From a candidate division KSB1 bacterium (GTDB lineage: Bacteria > Zhuqueibacterota > Zhuqueibacteria > Zhuqueibacterales > Zhuqueibacteraceae): a stretch of DNA of 64,000 bases. The position numbers were made by a program, and so were the translations under genes. The stretch lies in contig JAPDQB010000013.1 of assembly GCA_034506175.1 (NCBI GenBank), forward strand, positions 61,036 through 125,035. Reading direction: 5' to 3'. Below are positions 41,515 to 50,988 of this stretch, in pieces. The notes beneath the pieces are model-generated. The model searched no databases. It was not told where the DNA came from and was given only the letters and a program-made list of their open reading frames with translations. Position 1 is the first letter of the stretch, and the number at the start of each line of letters is the position of its first letter.

Positions 41515-44079
41515 TTATACCTCCATCGGGTTCTGCGGCAACAAGATAAAAAATGCTGTTTCGTATCCTTCATAATTCTTTATCCTTATCGGATCTTTTA
41601 AAATGGGAACACTTTTAACTTTGATTGCTCCCTTATGCCGTACAACGATTTCTTTAGCAATCATCAGGCCTAGGCCGGTTCCCGGAATGTATCGTGAGGT
41701 GTCTAAAAATATGCTTCGAGTAAAACCCTGGAAAATACGCTCGTAATGGTCTTCCGGAATTCCCAGACCACGATCTATAATCGAGATTTCAACTTTTCTT
41801 CCGACTTCCTTGCCCTTGATTTCAATATTTTGGTTAGAATGTGAGTATTTGACCGCATTATCTAGAAGGTTCGTAAAAACTTGCTCCATTTGCGTCCTAT
41901 CATAATAAATTGGCGGTAGTTTTTTAGCAGCGCTGTCATATACAATTATTCTAATTCCTCTTTTAGCAGCCGTCTCACGAAATCTATCTGCACAAAGCAA
42001 AATTGTATCACCAATATTACCTTTCTCGAAATCGATCCCCATCGCTTCGAAAGATTCTACCATTGAAAACAAAGTATTTTTCATCTGGCGTGCCGCTCGA
42101 AATGCTTCTTCTTCGACAATCTTGGTAATTTTTTTCACTAACGGATCCTCACCGTAGTTCTTATCAATATGATATTTCAACCCTCCTAATTGTGAGAGGA
42201 TAATATGTAAAGGAGATCTAAATTCATGGCCAACGTCAGCGAGGGTGAGCCGCAATTTATCGATGGTAATTTTTTGTTTTTCCATTTCTTTTATACTGGT
42301 TAAATCCTTAGCAATCCCAATTGTTTTAACAATTCTATTCGACGCGTCTTTCTGCAAAATGGAAGTTGAAAGGCTTATCGGAATTGGATAACCTTCTTTG
42401 TGAAGGAATGAAGTCTCGAAATTTGATATCTCACCGCCAGCTTCGCGAAGCGCGTGCCTCAATCGATTCAGTTGATCTCCGAAGAGTTCTCTGGCATTTT
42501 TGCCCTCAAGCTCTCTGGAACCGAAATCATACCCAAACATTTCGTGAGCTACTCGATTTGCGAATTCAATCCTCCAGTTCGGTCCAGTTTTGTCTGTCTT
42601 ATTTTCAGTTACGATAATTGGATCTGGTGTTCCCTCAATAACGCGCTTCAAATACTGCTCATGACTGCGGAGTTGTTCGATGAGTCTTGAATTTTTGATG
42701 GCAATAGCCGCATGCGCCGCAAAGGTTTCCATAATTTTCTTTTCGATTGGCGAGAATCGCTGCGGCATGCGGTAATTAAGAAACATGAGGCCGACAACCT
42801 CATCCTCCACCCGCAAGATGAGAGCGGCAAGAGACTTAATTTTTTCTCTTTCGTAAAACCTAATTTTAGGCATTTTGTCACTAATGTGCTTGTGTGCTTT
42901 TATCGTGAGAGGATGTTGATCTATGTTTTGCTCAATATAAAGCGCCTTCCCACCAGCGGCGATGAGCTCGGCAAAAGAATAGCCGCTGAATTCAAAGGTT
43001 TCAACGTAATCTTTCTCTTCCAATAATTTGCCGGCATAAATAGGTGGAGGCACGAGACGTTTCGCGGTCTGATCATACTGAAAAAGAATGACCGGCTCAG
43101 CATAAAGAACTTCTAACGCACTTCGCGCAATACGTTCTAAGATTTCTTTAATATCCTGCAACGAAGTAATGGTTTGTCCGATTCGATTGAAATGGTCAAT
43201 TAATTTAGCATTTTGAATCGCTACACTCGCTTGACTAGCCAATGCTTTTAGATAGTCAACTGCCTGCTCCGAAAAACCATAGGGTCGGTTAGTATATACA
43301 TCAATTACACCATAAATTTCGTTGCCAAAAAAGATCGGAACACAAATCAACCATTTGAATTGCGTGTGAGCAATTAATTCCGGATAGACAAATTTTTCAT
43401 GACTAACATCTTTAATTAGAACAGAATCGCGAGTCTCTATGATTTGTTCAACAATCCCTTTTACCGAAGGCATCTTGATATTCTGTACTTTAATGTTTTG
43501 CGATCCAGCGCTAGCGCTGATGACAAAAGAACCATCGATACTCCTTTCCCACAGAGCAACTGCATTTGTTCCTATCACCTCAGAGGCACACTTAATCACG
43601 GTATCATAAATCTCATTAAGATCATTATTTGTCCTGAATAAGTAGCAAAGGCTTCTATATGCCGAAAGGAGGTCATTATTTGATATTTCCGGCTCCAGGC
43701 AGGTTTCCACCAAGCGAATAACTTCGTGCTTATTCTGAATCGGTTTCAGCAGATATCGAAAACTACCTTGCCGACTATATTCCTTCCCAAGCTTTTGATC
43801 AATCATATTAAGCATCAAAATGATCTTTGTTTCAGGCGAAATTTGTTGAAGCATAATTGCAAAGGCATGGTCTTCCCCATTGTCAGAGGCGATTGCCACA
43901 TCTAAGAATACAAGGTCGTAAGTTCGCTCCCGAATAGCAGTTTCAGTTGTGTCGCGCAGGTTATTACCGTTACTTACTATCTGAGATCGATAACCCGCAT
44001 GACTAAGTATTTCAAGCAGCTTTTCTGCTGTCTGCGAGTCACGGTCAGCGATCAAAATGTTGATGTACTCTTTTTTCAT
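41515..44079 (-). CDS. Multi-sensor histidine kinase: REC-GAF-GAF-PAS-HisKA-HATPase
   Basis: An 854-residue soluble kinase. In order: an N-terminal receiver (about 5-125, acceptor in VFLDVAIA, LLKPI Lys), GAF1 (about 140-290), GAF2 (about 310-470), PAS (about 475-590), HisKA with phospho-His in DVGHEFRSPLHII (about 620), and HATPase with NLLDNAVKYS and GTGLGLMIAKE. The receiver at the front lets another kinase tune it. It starts by ATGA overlap with the Nudix gene and ends just before the lone receiver, giving a compact four-gene phosphorelay. Confidence 0.87.
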   Translation of the reverse strand: MKKEYINILIADRDSQTAEKLLEILSHAGYRSQIVSNGNNLRDTTETAIRERTYDLVFLDVAIASDNGEDHAFAIMLQQISPETKIILMLNMIDQKLGKEYSRQGSFRYLLKPIQNKHEVIRLVETCLEPEISNNDLLSAYRSLCYLFRTNNDLNEIYDTVIKCASEVIGTNAVALWERSIDGSFVISASAGSQNIKVQNIKMPSVKGIVEQIIETRDSVLIKDVSHEKFVYPELIAHTQFKWLICVPIFFGNEIYGVIDVYTNRPYGFSEQAVDYLKALASQASVAIQNAKLIDHFNRIGQTITSLQDIKEILERIARSALEVLYAEPVILFQYDQTAKRLVPPPIYAGKLLEEKDYVETFEFSGYSFAELIAAGGKALYIEQNIDQHPLTIKAHKHISDKMPKIRFYEREKIKSLAALILRVEDEVVGLMFLNYRMPQRFSPIEKKIMETFAAHAAIAIKNSRLIEQLRSHEQYLKRVIEGTPDPIIVTENKTDKTGPNWRIEFANRVAHEMFGYDFGSRELEGKNARELFGDQLNRLRHALREAGGEISNFETSFLHKEGYPIPISLSTSILQKDASNRIVKTIGIAKDLTSIKEMEKQKITIDKLRLTLADVGHEFRSPLHIILSQLGGLKYHIDKNYGEDPLVKKITKIVEEEAFRAARQMKNTLFSMVESFEAMGIDFEKGNIGDTILLCADRFRETAAKRGIRIIVYDSAAKKLPPIYYDRTQMEQVFTNLLDNAVKYSHSNQNIEIKGKEVGRKVEISIIDRGLGIPEDHYERIFQGFTRSIFLDTSRYIPGTGLGLMIAKEIVVRHKGAIKVKSVPILKDPIRIKNYEGYETAFFILLPQNPMEV

Positions 44080-44603
44080 AGAAAAATAGGTTCGTTTCGC
44101 CTTTCGATTTTTCTCCACTCATCTAATACAAGTTTTACGTGTCCAAAAGCCAACTTTTGAGGAAGATCATTCAAGACAAACCACCTCGCCTCTGCAACTT
44201 CGGCTTGGGGATCGATGGTTCCGTTTGAAATTTTGCAGAGATAGTAGATATTTAAAGTGGCATCGCCTTCAGGCCCATACGTGTCGGGATAAATGCCGAG
44301 AAAATCGATAATCTCGACGTTGATTTTCAATTCTTCAACGACTTCGCGTCTTAAGCCTTCTTGAGGATTTTCACCGGATTCTAAAAATCCTCCCGGATAA
44401 TCCCAATGGTTTTTAAAAGGCTCGTAAGCACGTTTCATTAAAAGCACTTTGCCATTTCTGATAATTACGGCACTGACGCATGGCTTGGGATTATTGTAAT
44501 GAACAAAGCCGCATTTGGAACACGTCAAATACGCTTGTTCGCCATTCGATTTTTTCTTCAAAACAAGTGGGCTGCCGCACTGCGGACAAAAACGATATTT
44601 CAT
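44076..44603 (-). CDS. Nudix hydrolase with N-terminal zinc ribbon
   Basis: A 175-residue protein. Residues 1-40 hold a zinc ribbon (CPQCGSPL and CSKCGF), followed by a Nudix domain with the complete box GGFLESGENPQEGLRREVVE (about 71-90). The plan resembles small NADH-pyrophosphatase-like proteins that hydrolyse nucleotide diphosphates linked to another group. It is the first gene of the signalling unit and overlaps the large kinase, which suggests that the nucleotide it cleaves may be tied to that signal (inference). Confidence 0.85.
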   Translation of the reverse strand: MKYRFCPQCGSPLVLKKKSNGEQAYLTCSKCGFVHYNNPKPCVSAVIIRNGKVLLMKRAYEPFKNHWDYPGGFLESGENPQEGLRREVVEELKINVEIIDFLGIYPDTYGPEGDATLNIYYLCKISNGTIDPQAEVAEARWFVLNDLPQKLAFGHVKLVLDEWRKIERRNEPIFL

Positions 44604-45009
44604 GGTGTATTTCCCGAAGCCGATCCGATGCTATTTACTGACTTAGTCGCTTCATTTCGAATTTTCTGGCGTTTGTTGGCAATTATTTTTCCTATGTTTT
44701 TAAAATATAGGCGTGGAAGAACGAATGTCAAGGGAATTTACCAAGCCATTTTATTAAACGCAGAATCAGCAAAATAAGTTTATCCAAATTCAATCGCTTT
44801 CGAAGGAAATCTCGGCTTTCTCGGGCTGCCGGCTCTGCCAGAGCATTGCGACCCCGCCGCTGTTCGCCGCATTATTGTGAAGCGCAAGGCTTCCCTTTTT
44901 TCTTTAAAACATTTGCCTTTCTGAAAGCCCCGAGCTATAATTTAGTCATGGATTTTCCAGCCAAAATCATGAGACCGAATTGATTCGCTAAAATGTTTCG
45001 GAGCGCCTT
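44604..45009. other. Gap between divergent signalling and DUF2339 genes
   Basis: About 400 bases between divergently read genes. It must hold promoters for both sides, but I see no convincing hexamer pair, hairpin or small gene. Confidence 0.4.
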
Positions 45010-46872
45010 ATGGTATTTGTTGCGATTTTGCTGCTGTTGGCTCTGTTAATCCTGTACATCCGCAAAACCAATCAGCTCTCGCAAAAAATTTTCAAAATTG
45101 AATCCGAACTGCGCGGCTTGCGGAATGCCGTGCACTCGTCGCAATCCACGCCAACGCCGGCAGCGGAGCCGGCAGTCGAACGCGCCATTCCGCCTGCGCC
45201 GGCTGTTTTGCGAGAACCATCACCGGTAGTTCCGCGCCCGGTCACGCCTCTTTCACCCATACCGCCCTCGCGCACGCGCGAGGAGTGGGAATCGCTCATC
45301 GGTGGCAAACTGCTCAATCGCATCGGCGCATTTGCGCTGATTCTCGGTGTTGGTTTTTTCCTGAAATACGCTTTTGACAACAATTGGATTTCGGAAACGG
45401 TGCGGGTTCTTATCGGATTCGTCGCCGGCGCTTTGTTGCTTTTCGGCGGCGCGCGCTGGCACAAAAAAGGCCTGGCGATTTTTGCGCAAGGCTTGATCGG
45501 CGCCGGCATCGCGATTTTTTATCTCTGCGTTTACGCCTCGTTCAATTTTTATCATCTCGTCTCGCAGCCGGTCGCGTTCGTTTGGATGTCGGCGGTGACG
45601 GCGCTCACATTTTTTCACGGATGGAAATATGACTCGCTGGCCGTCGCCGTGCTCGGTTGGGCTGGCGGTTTTCTGACGCCGTTTTTACTGAGCACCGGCC
45701 AGGCCAACGAAGTGGGGCTGTTCACTTACATCATGCTGCTCGACATCGGCCTGCTCGCGATTTTACTGAAAAAAGCAAGGTGGGTGATTCTGGAGCCGCT
45801 CACGCTGGCGGCGACTTATCTGATTTATTTCACCTGGCAGGATAAATTCTACGTCGAAGAAAAATTGTTTGTCACGGTGTTTTTCCTAACGATTTTCTGG
45901 GGATTGTTTTATGCGCTTGACGTTTATCGAACCCTCGAAGCCGCGAAAACTTTTGAAAATATACGGCAGGCGGTCGCCGGCGCCAATGGGTTCCTCTATT
46001 TTGTCGCGCTTTATGATATCGTTGATGCCCAACATCAGAATTGGACGAGCGCCGTGACGCTGCTGCTGGGCGTCGTTTATTTTCTTACTTTTTTATATTT
46101 CAAACGGCAGCAACCCGAAGCAATTGTGGCGGCCCGCCGGCACACCCTAACCGCGATCGTCCTGCTCGTCATCGCCACGGAAATTCAATTTGGTGATTTT
46201 CAAACCGTCATCTTCTGGTCGCTCGAAGCGTTGGCGCTTGTATGGTGCGGCATGAATTGGAAAATGCGCGACGTCTGGCAGGCCGCGCTCACCCTGAGCG
46301 GCCTGGCGGTGCTCCGGCTTCTTTTTTCCGAGGGCGCGCTGAGCTATTCGCCGATCGCCAGCTTCCCGCTTTTGTTGAATCAACGTGCGCTGACCTTTGC
46401 CGTTCTCGGCGCTTCGCTCGCCACCGGCGCGGTTTTGTTTAAACGCATCGAAGACAAAAACAGCGCCTTGATTCAAGCGCTGTTGCACGGCGCGTGGATC
46501 TTTCTGCTGTTCGTTTTATGCACCGTCGAGACGAATGATTTTTTCCGCCGGCGCCTGTTCGAAGCCTCCGGTGACGCGGCCGATAGTTTGGCATTCAATC
46601 GCTTGCAAAACTTGCAGCAATTGACGCTCTCCGGCATTTGGCTTTTTTATTCCGTCGTGTTGATGGTGACCGGCCTCTGGCGGCGCTGGCAAGGCTTGCG
46701 GATCATCTCCATGGCGTTGTTTGGCATCACGATTTTAAAAATTTTCATTTACGATCTTTCGTTTCTCGAACGGCTCTATCGGATCTTCTCGTTCATTGGC
46801 CTCGGGGTGATTCTGCTGGCGGTGTCGTATTTGTATCAGCGATATAAAGCGGTGATTTTTGAAAACAAGTGA
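45010..46872 (+). CDS. DUF2339 polytopic membrane protein
   Basis: A 620-residue membrane protein of the DUF2339 family. A short N-terminal helix and coiled segment (about 1-40) are followed by a Pro/Ala-rich linker (40-95). The family-typical WESLIGGKLLNRIGAFALIL (about 96-115) leads into some 15 hydrophobic helices. Function is unknown; members are thought to be envelope proteins. A palindromic hairpin follows its stop. Confidence 0.8.
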   Translation: MVFVAILLLLALLILYIRKTNQLSQKIFKIESELRGLRNAVHSSQSTPTPAAEPAVERAIPPAPAVLREPSPVVPRPVTPLSPIPPSRTREEWESLIGGKLLNRIGAFALILGVGFFLKYAFDNNWISETVRVLIGFVAGALLLFGGARWHKKGLAIFAQGLIGAGIAIFYLCVYASFNFYHLVSQPVAFVWMSAVTALTFFHGWKYDSLAVAVLGWAGGFLTPFLLSTGQANEVGLFTYIMLLDIGLLAILLKKARWVILEPLTLAATYLIYFTWQDKFYVEEKLFVTVFFLTIFWGLFYALDVYRTLEAAKTFENIRQAVAGANGFLYFVALYDIVDAQHQNWTSAVTLLLGVVYFLTFLYFKRQQPEAIVAARRHTLTAIVLLVIATEIQFGDFQTVIFWSLEALALVWCGMNWKMRDVWQAALTLSGLAVLRLLFSEGALSYSPIASFPLLLNQRALTFAVLGASLATGAVLFKRIEDKNSALIQALLHGAWIFLLFVLCTVETNDFFRRRLFEASGDAADSLAFNRLQNLQQLTLSGIWLFYSVVLMVTGLWRRWQGLRIISMALFGITILKIFIYDLSFLERLYRIFSFIGLGVILLAVSYLYQRYKAVIFENK

Positions 46873-46909
46873 GTCGGACTTGGTCAGGAGGCGTGACCAA
46901 ATCCGACTC
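46871..46909. repeat. 16-bp hairpin element between DUF2339 and amidohydrolase genes
   Basis: GAGTCGGACTTGGTCA (46871-46886) pairs with TGACCAAATCCGACTC (46894-46909), one G-T mismatch and a 7-base loop. There is no T-run, so it is not a classical terminator. It starts at the DUF2339 stop and lies 31 bases before the next ATG. Confidence 0.7.
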
Positions 46910-46939
46910 GCCCATCTGTTCATTACAACGGAGGGCTTT

Positions 46940-48745
46940 ATGAAGGCAAATTACCACAGCACCAAATTGAGATTTGTTTCCACAAGCATTCTCATTGTGC
47001 TGCAATTTCAACTTGTGGCTGCTCAACAAAGGCCACAGCCTGCCGATCTCATTCTTCACAACGGCTTCGTTTGGACGGTTGACGACGCCAAGCCGCAAGC
47101 CGAAGCCATCGCCATTCGCGGCGAAAGCATCATCAAAGTCGGCAGCCATGCCGAAGTTTTGAAATTAAAAGGAAGGCAGACACGCGTCATCGATCTCAAA
47201 GGCCATTTCGTAGTGCCAGGGTTCAATGACAATCACGTTCACTTTGCCAGCGCCGCGCAATTCTTTTGGAACATTCAGTTGATGGACGTTCACACTGACG
47301 CGGCTTTCGTGCAGCGCGTGCGCGAGTACGTTGCCATGCGGCCCGGCGAGCCGATTCGCGGCGGCGGTTGGGGCGCGTATGAACAATGGGAGCTGGGCGC
47401 GAGCACGTCCGGCGGGAAACGAGAATTTTGGATTCCGGATCGCAAGCTCATCGACACCATGACCGGCGAGACGCCGATGTTCATCAACAAATTCGACAAC
47501 TCGTTGTATTTTGCCAACACCGCGGCGCTGAAGCGAGCCGGCATCAGCGATGGCGATGCGGATTCGCAAAACATCGAGCACATCCGAGATGCAACTGGCC
47601 GCCTCACCGGCGCGATGCGCCTCGAGAACGCGCGGGAAATGGCCGCCAAATTTCTCGGCAGCGCTGCTGCGCCGGGTCCTGAAAAGCGCGTGGCGATGAC
47701 CGAGAACGCGCTGCGCTTGATTCGCGAGGCTGGCGTGACCTCGGTGCAGGACATGTCGGATCATGAGCAACTGCGAATTTATTATGAATTGCTGGACAAG
47801 GATCGTCTCACCTGCCGCATCAACTTTCGATATGGCCTCGAATATTGGGAACACCTGAAAGCGCTCGGCATCAAGCGCGGCTGGGGCAGCGCAATGATTC
47901 GTCTCGGCGCGGTGAAGGGGCACATCGACGGCATCATGGGCACTTCCGGCGCGCGCTTTTATGAGCCTTACGACAGCGACCCCGAAAAAAAGAATCGTGG
48001 CCATTGGCGGCCGCTCACCTGGGTTTCGCCGGATCGTCCGACCGAGCTGAATCGCGGCCCGTTCATGCAAATGCTGATCGACGCTGACGCCGCGGACATT
48101 CAAGTCACTGTGCACGCCATCGGCGACGAGGCGAACGGTGTGATGCTCGACATGATCGAAGCGATGACCAAGGCCAACGGCCCGAAAGATCGCCGCATGA
48201 GATTGGTGCACGCGCAAGTTTTCGCCCCACGTGATTTTGACCGTCTGCAAGGACTCGGCATCGTTGCCGAAGTCCAGCCGTTTCATCTCAGCGACGACAT
48301 GCGCTGGATGGAGGAACGCATCGGCTACGAGCGCTGCAAAGGCGCGTATGCTTTCAAAACGCTGCGCGACAAAGGCGCGACGCTCTCGTTCGGCAGCGAT
48401 TGGCCCGGCACCACGGCTTCGTATTATCCGATCAATCCGATTTACGGCCTTTACGCCGCGGTGACGCGGCAAACCGTGAAAGGTGAGCCGAAGGCGGGCT
48501 GGTTTCCGCAAGAAAAAATTTCCGTGGAAGAGGCGATCACAGCCTACACCTGGGGATCGGCTTATGCAAGTTTTGAAGAGAACTTCAAAGGCACGATCAC
48601 CGAAGGAAAGCTCGCCGACATCACGGTGTTGGATACGAACCTGCTGCGCACCAAGCCGGCGGACTGGCTCGATGCACAAGGTAAGGTGAAAGTGCAAACG
48701 TTGTACACGATCATCGGCGGCAGGATTGTTCACGAAAAACATTGA
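46940..48745 (+). CDS. YtcJ-like amidohydrolase, exported
   Basis: A 601-residue amidohydrolase-superfamily enzyme with a signal peptide (about 1-25, ending LVAAQQ). Metal-site motifs are GFNDNHVHF (about 97-105), a mid HAIGDEAN (about 394) and GSDWPGTT near 490. YtcJ-type proteins hydrolyse amide or ester bonds; the substrate is not known. ATG at 46940 follows GGAGGG. A cytochrome P450 gene begins 18 bases later on the same strand. Confidence 0.85.
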   Translation: MKANYHSTKLRFVSTSILIVLQFQLVAAQQRPQPADLILHNGFVWTVDDAKPQAEAIAIRGESIIKVGSHAEVLKLKGRQTRVIDLKGHFVVPGFNDNHVHFASAAQFFWNIQLMDVHTDAAFVQRVREYVAMRPGEPIRGGGWGAYEQWELGASTSGGKREFWIPDRKLIDTMTGETPMFINKFDNSLYFANTAALKRAGISDGDADSQNIEHIRDATGRLTGAMRLENAREMAAKFLGSAAAPGPEKRVAMTENALRLIREAGVTSVQDMSDHEQLRIYYELLDKDRLTCRINFRYGLEYWEHLKALGIKRGWGSAMIRLGAVKGHIDGIMGTSGARFYEPYDSDPEKKNRGHWRPLTWVSPDRPTELNRGPFMQMLIDADAADIQVTVHAIGDEANGVMLDMIEAMTKANGPKDRRMRLVHAQVFAPRDFDRLQGLGIVAEVQPFHLSDDMRWMEERIGYERCKGAYAFKTLRDKGATLSFGSDWPGTTASYYPINPIYGLYAAVTRQTVKGEPKAGWFPQEKISVEEAITAYTWGSAYASFEENFKGTITEGKLADITVLDTNLLRTKPADWLDAQGKVKVQTLYTIIGGRIVHEKH

Positions 48746-48763
48746 TCGTCACATTTTGATTTT

Positions 48764-50110
48764 ATGAAAGCTATGATTTATCCGCCCGGCCCGAAGTCAA
48801 AAACGCCCTTTGGAGTTTTGCAGGCTTTTCGCCGCGATGTGATTGGATTTCTCAAACAGGCCGCTGATCAATACGGCGACATCGCGTATTTCAAAGCCGG
48901 TCCGCAAAAAATTTTTCTCCTGCATGATCTCGATTTTCTCCAAGAAGTTCTGGTCACACACAACCGCAATTTTACCAAGAGCCGCGGCCTGCAATTGGCC
49001 AAACGCATTTTGGGCGAAGGCTTGTTGACGAGCGAGGGTGAAAAGCATTTGCGCCAGCGGCGGCTTGTACAGCCGGCGTTTCATCGTCAACGCCTCGAAG
49101 CGTACGGCAGCGTGATGACGGATTATGCGGCGCGGTTGAGCGGCCGCTGGAAGGATGGCGGCACAATCGACGCAGCGCATGAAATGATGCAATTGACGCT
49201 GGCCATCGTCGGCAAAACGCTTTTCGATGCCGACGTGGAAGCCGAAGCCGATGAAATCGGAGAGGCGCTGACCATCGCGATGGCATTGTTCATCGAGCGG
49301 CTCACCATGCCGATGGCCGCGCTGTACGATCTGCTGCCGCTGCCGAGCAATTTTCGCTTTCTCAAAGCCAAAAAACGATTGGATGGCACCATTTACCGAA
49401 TGATCGAGAAGCGCCGCGCCAGCGGCGAAGATCGCGGCGATTTTCTGTCGATGTTGCTGCGGGCGCAGGATGTCGAAGGCGACGGCGGCAGCATGACGGA
49501 TTTGCAAGTGCGCGACGAGGCGATGACACTTTTTCTGGCGGGACACGAAACCACGGCGGTTGCCTTGGCGTGGACGTGGTATTTGCTTTCGCAGCATCCC
49601 GCCGCCGAATCAAAATTTCACGATGAGCTTGATCACGTGTTGGGTGGAAAATTGCCCACCGTGGAAGATTTGCCCAAATTGACTTTCACGCGAAAAGTGT
49701 TGGCGGAGTCGATGCGGTTGTTTCCGCCGGCGTATGTGTTTGGCCGTAAAGCCATCCAGGATTTTCCAATTGGAAAATACGTCGTGCCGGCCGGAGCAAC
49801 GATTTTGATCAGTCCGTACGTGTTGCATCACGACACGCGCTATTTTTCCGAACCGGATCAATTCGATCCCGAGCGCTGGACGCCGGAAGCCGAGAGGCAG
49901 CGCCCGAAATTTTCCTACTTGCCATTCGGCGCCGGACCGCGCGTGTGTATCGGCGAGTCATTTGCGTGGATGGAGGGCATTCTCGTGCTGGCAACATTAG
50001 GACAACAGTGGCGGATGTGTTTGGTTCCCGGCCATCCGATTGCGTTGCAGCCGATGATTACGCTGCGGCCAAAGCACGGCATCAAAATGACTCTTCATCG
50101 CCGGAGTTGA
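48764..50110 (+). CDS. Cytochrome P450
   Basis: A 448-residue soluble P450 monooxygenase. The I-helix has GHETTA (about 260), the K-helix ESMR (about 316) and the heme loop FGAGPRVCIGE with the axial Cys near 395. The opening PPGPKSKTPFG resembles long-chain hydroxylase and bacterial CYP102/CYP4-like forms. No ferredoxin or reductase gene is adjacent, so electrons come from elsewhere. It lies directly after the amidohydrolase gene. Confidence 0.9.
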   Translation: MKAMIYPPGPKSKTPFGVLQAFRRDVIGFLKQAADQYGDIAYFKAGPQKIFLLHDLDFLQEVLVTHNRNFTKSRGLQLAKRILGEGLLTSEGEKHLRQRRLVQPAFHRQRLEAYGSVMTDYAARLSGRWKDGGTIDAAHEMMQLTLAIVGKTLFDADVEAEADEIGEALTIAMALFIERLTMPMAALYDLLPLPSNFRFLKAKKRLDGTIYRMIEKRRASGEDRGDFLSMLLRAQDVEGDGGSMTDLQVRDEAMTLFLAGHETTAVALAWTWYLLSQHPAAESKFHDELDHVLGGKLPTVEDLPKLTFTRKVLAESMRLFPPAYVFGRKAIQDFPIGKYVVPAGATILISPYVLHHDTRYFSEPDQFDPERWTPEAERQRPKFSYLPFGAGPRVCIGESFAWMEGILVLATLGQQWRMCLVPGHPIALQPMITLRPKHGIKMTLHRRS

Positions 50111-50114
50111 CGGA

Positions 50115-50861
50115 TTATTTCCGGCGATGCTGCCAGCAATATTTTGAATCCGGCTCGGCTTCGCGCTTGCAGCGGTCGCCATTTTTGGTTTTGGCCAAAC
50201 AACGGGCAGGAACAATCTTCTCGGTTTGTTGGAGGGATTGCGCCGTGGCGGACGAAGTGGCCGAAACCTGGCAAAGACGGCACGCGCTGAAATTGATTTG
50301 CGCCCGCGATAGCGGCATCGCCATTCTATTTTTTGAGAGCAGCCGGCAATCGGCGCGATGATATTTCTTGCCGGATGGCGTGACGTAAACCGTGTCGTCA
50401 ATAACCGGCGTGGCCTCGTCAACCGCAGCCAAGAGAAACGTGGCAAATTGCCAATTGCCGCGTTTCATCGTTCTCGCTTTATGCTCGGCGAGAAAAAAAG
50501 ACTCCTGATACTTGAATTGGGCTGTATCATCCCAAACCCGCGCCCAACCCTGCCGTAACAATTCGACGTTGAGCAGCAAGCTGTCATGCCATAAATATCC
50601 GAAACCCGCTGGCGCCTTGCCGCCAATTTCGAGCCAAAGGGATTTGCCGATGAGAAGTGAATCAAGCAACGATTTGAATTGAGAGGAGGAATTGGGGAAG
50701 TTTTGCAAACCGATCAGTTGAACGATTTCACCCGAGGCCAACTCGACGCGGCAATTGTCCAGCACACGCGCGACGGCGCACGGCTGACGCGTTTGGCCGG
50801 CCAGCGAGGCGGCCAAAATCAAAGCCGTCAGCGGCGTGATTTTGACGAAATCCCATCGCAT
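50115..50861 (-). CDS. SNase-like exported protein with zinc-finger C-terminus, likely inactive nuclease
   Basis: A 248-residue protein with a signal peptide (about 1-22). Residues 28-145 follow the staphylococcal-nuclease fold: ARVLDNCRVEL, IVQLIGLQN, then ARVWDDTAQFKYQESFFLAEHKAR and RGNW. The catalytic Arg expected in VRLIG is Gln, and the Glu and second Arg are also unclear, so nuclease activity is doubtful. A YHRADCRLLSK...CRLC Ada-like metal site follows near 175-205. The end is RCLAKTKNGDRCKRE...YCWQH, a second four-ligand Cys/His cluster. Confidence 0.75.
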   Translation of the reverse strand: MRWDFVKITPLTALILAASLAGQTRQPCAVARVLDNCRVELASGEIVQLIGLQNFPNSSSQFKSLLDSLLIGKSLWLEIGGKAPAGFGYLWHDSLLLNVELLRQGWARVWDDTAQFKYQESFFLAEHKARTMKRGNWQFATFLLAAVDEATPVIDDTVYVTPSGKKYHRADCRLLSKNRMAMPLSRAQINFSACRLCQVSATSSATAQSLQQTEKIVPARCLAKTKNGDRCKREAEPDSKYCWQHRRK

Positions 50862-50988
50862 CGCATCGCCCCGAGAAAATGGCCTGTTGTGTGAGATTCG
50901 CGCTTGTGAACGGATGGTGCAATATAGTTAATATTTTTCCAAAAGCAAGAAAAAAATTGAAGTACAATAAAATGCGCTGGAAGGGTTT

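Noticed and set aside
47165..48742. 525-codon minus-strand frame opposite the YtcJ-like gene
   Set aside because: Antisense shadow; the plus strand has signal peptide, metal motifs and a ribosome site.
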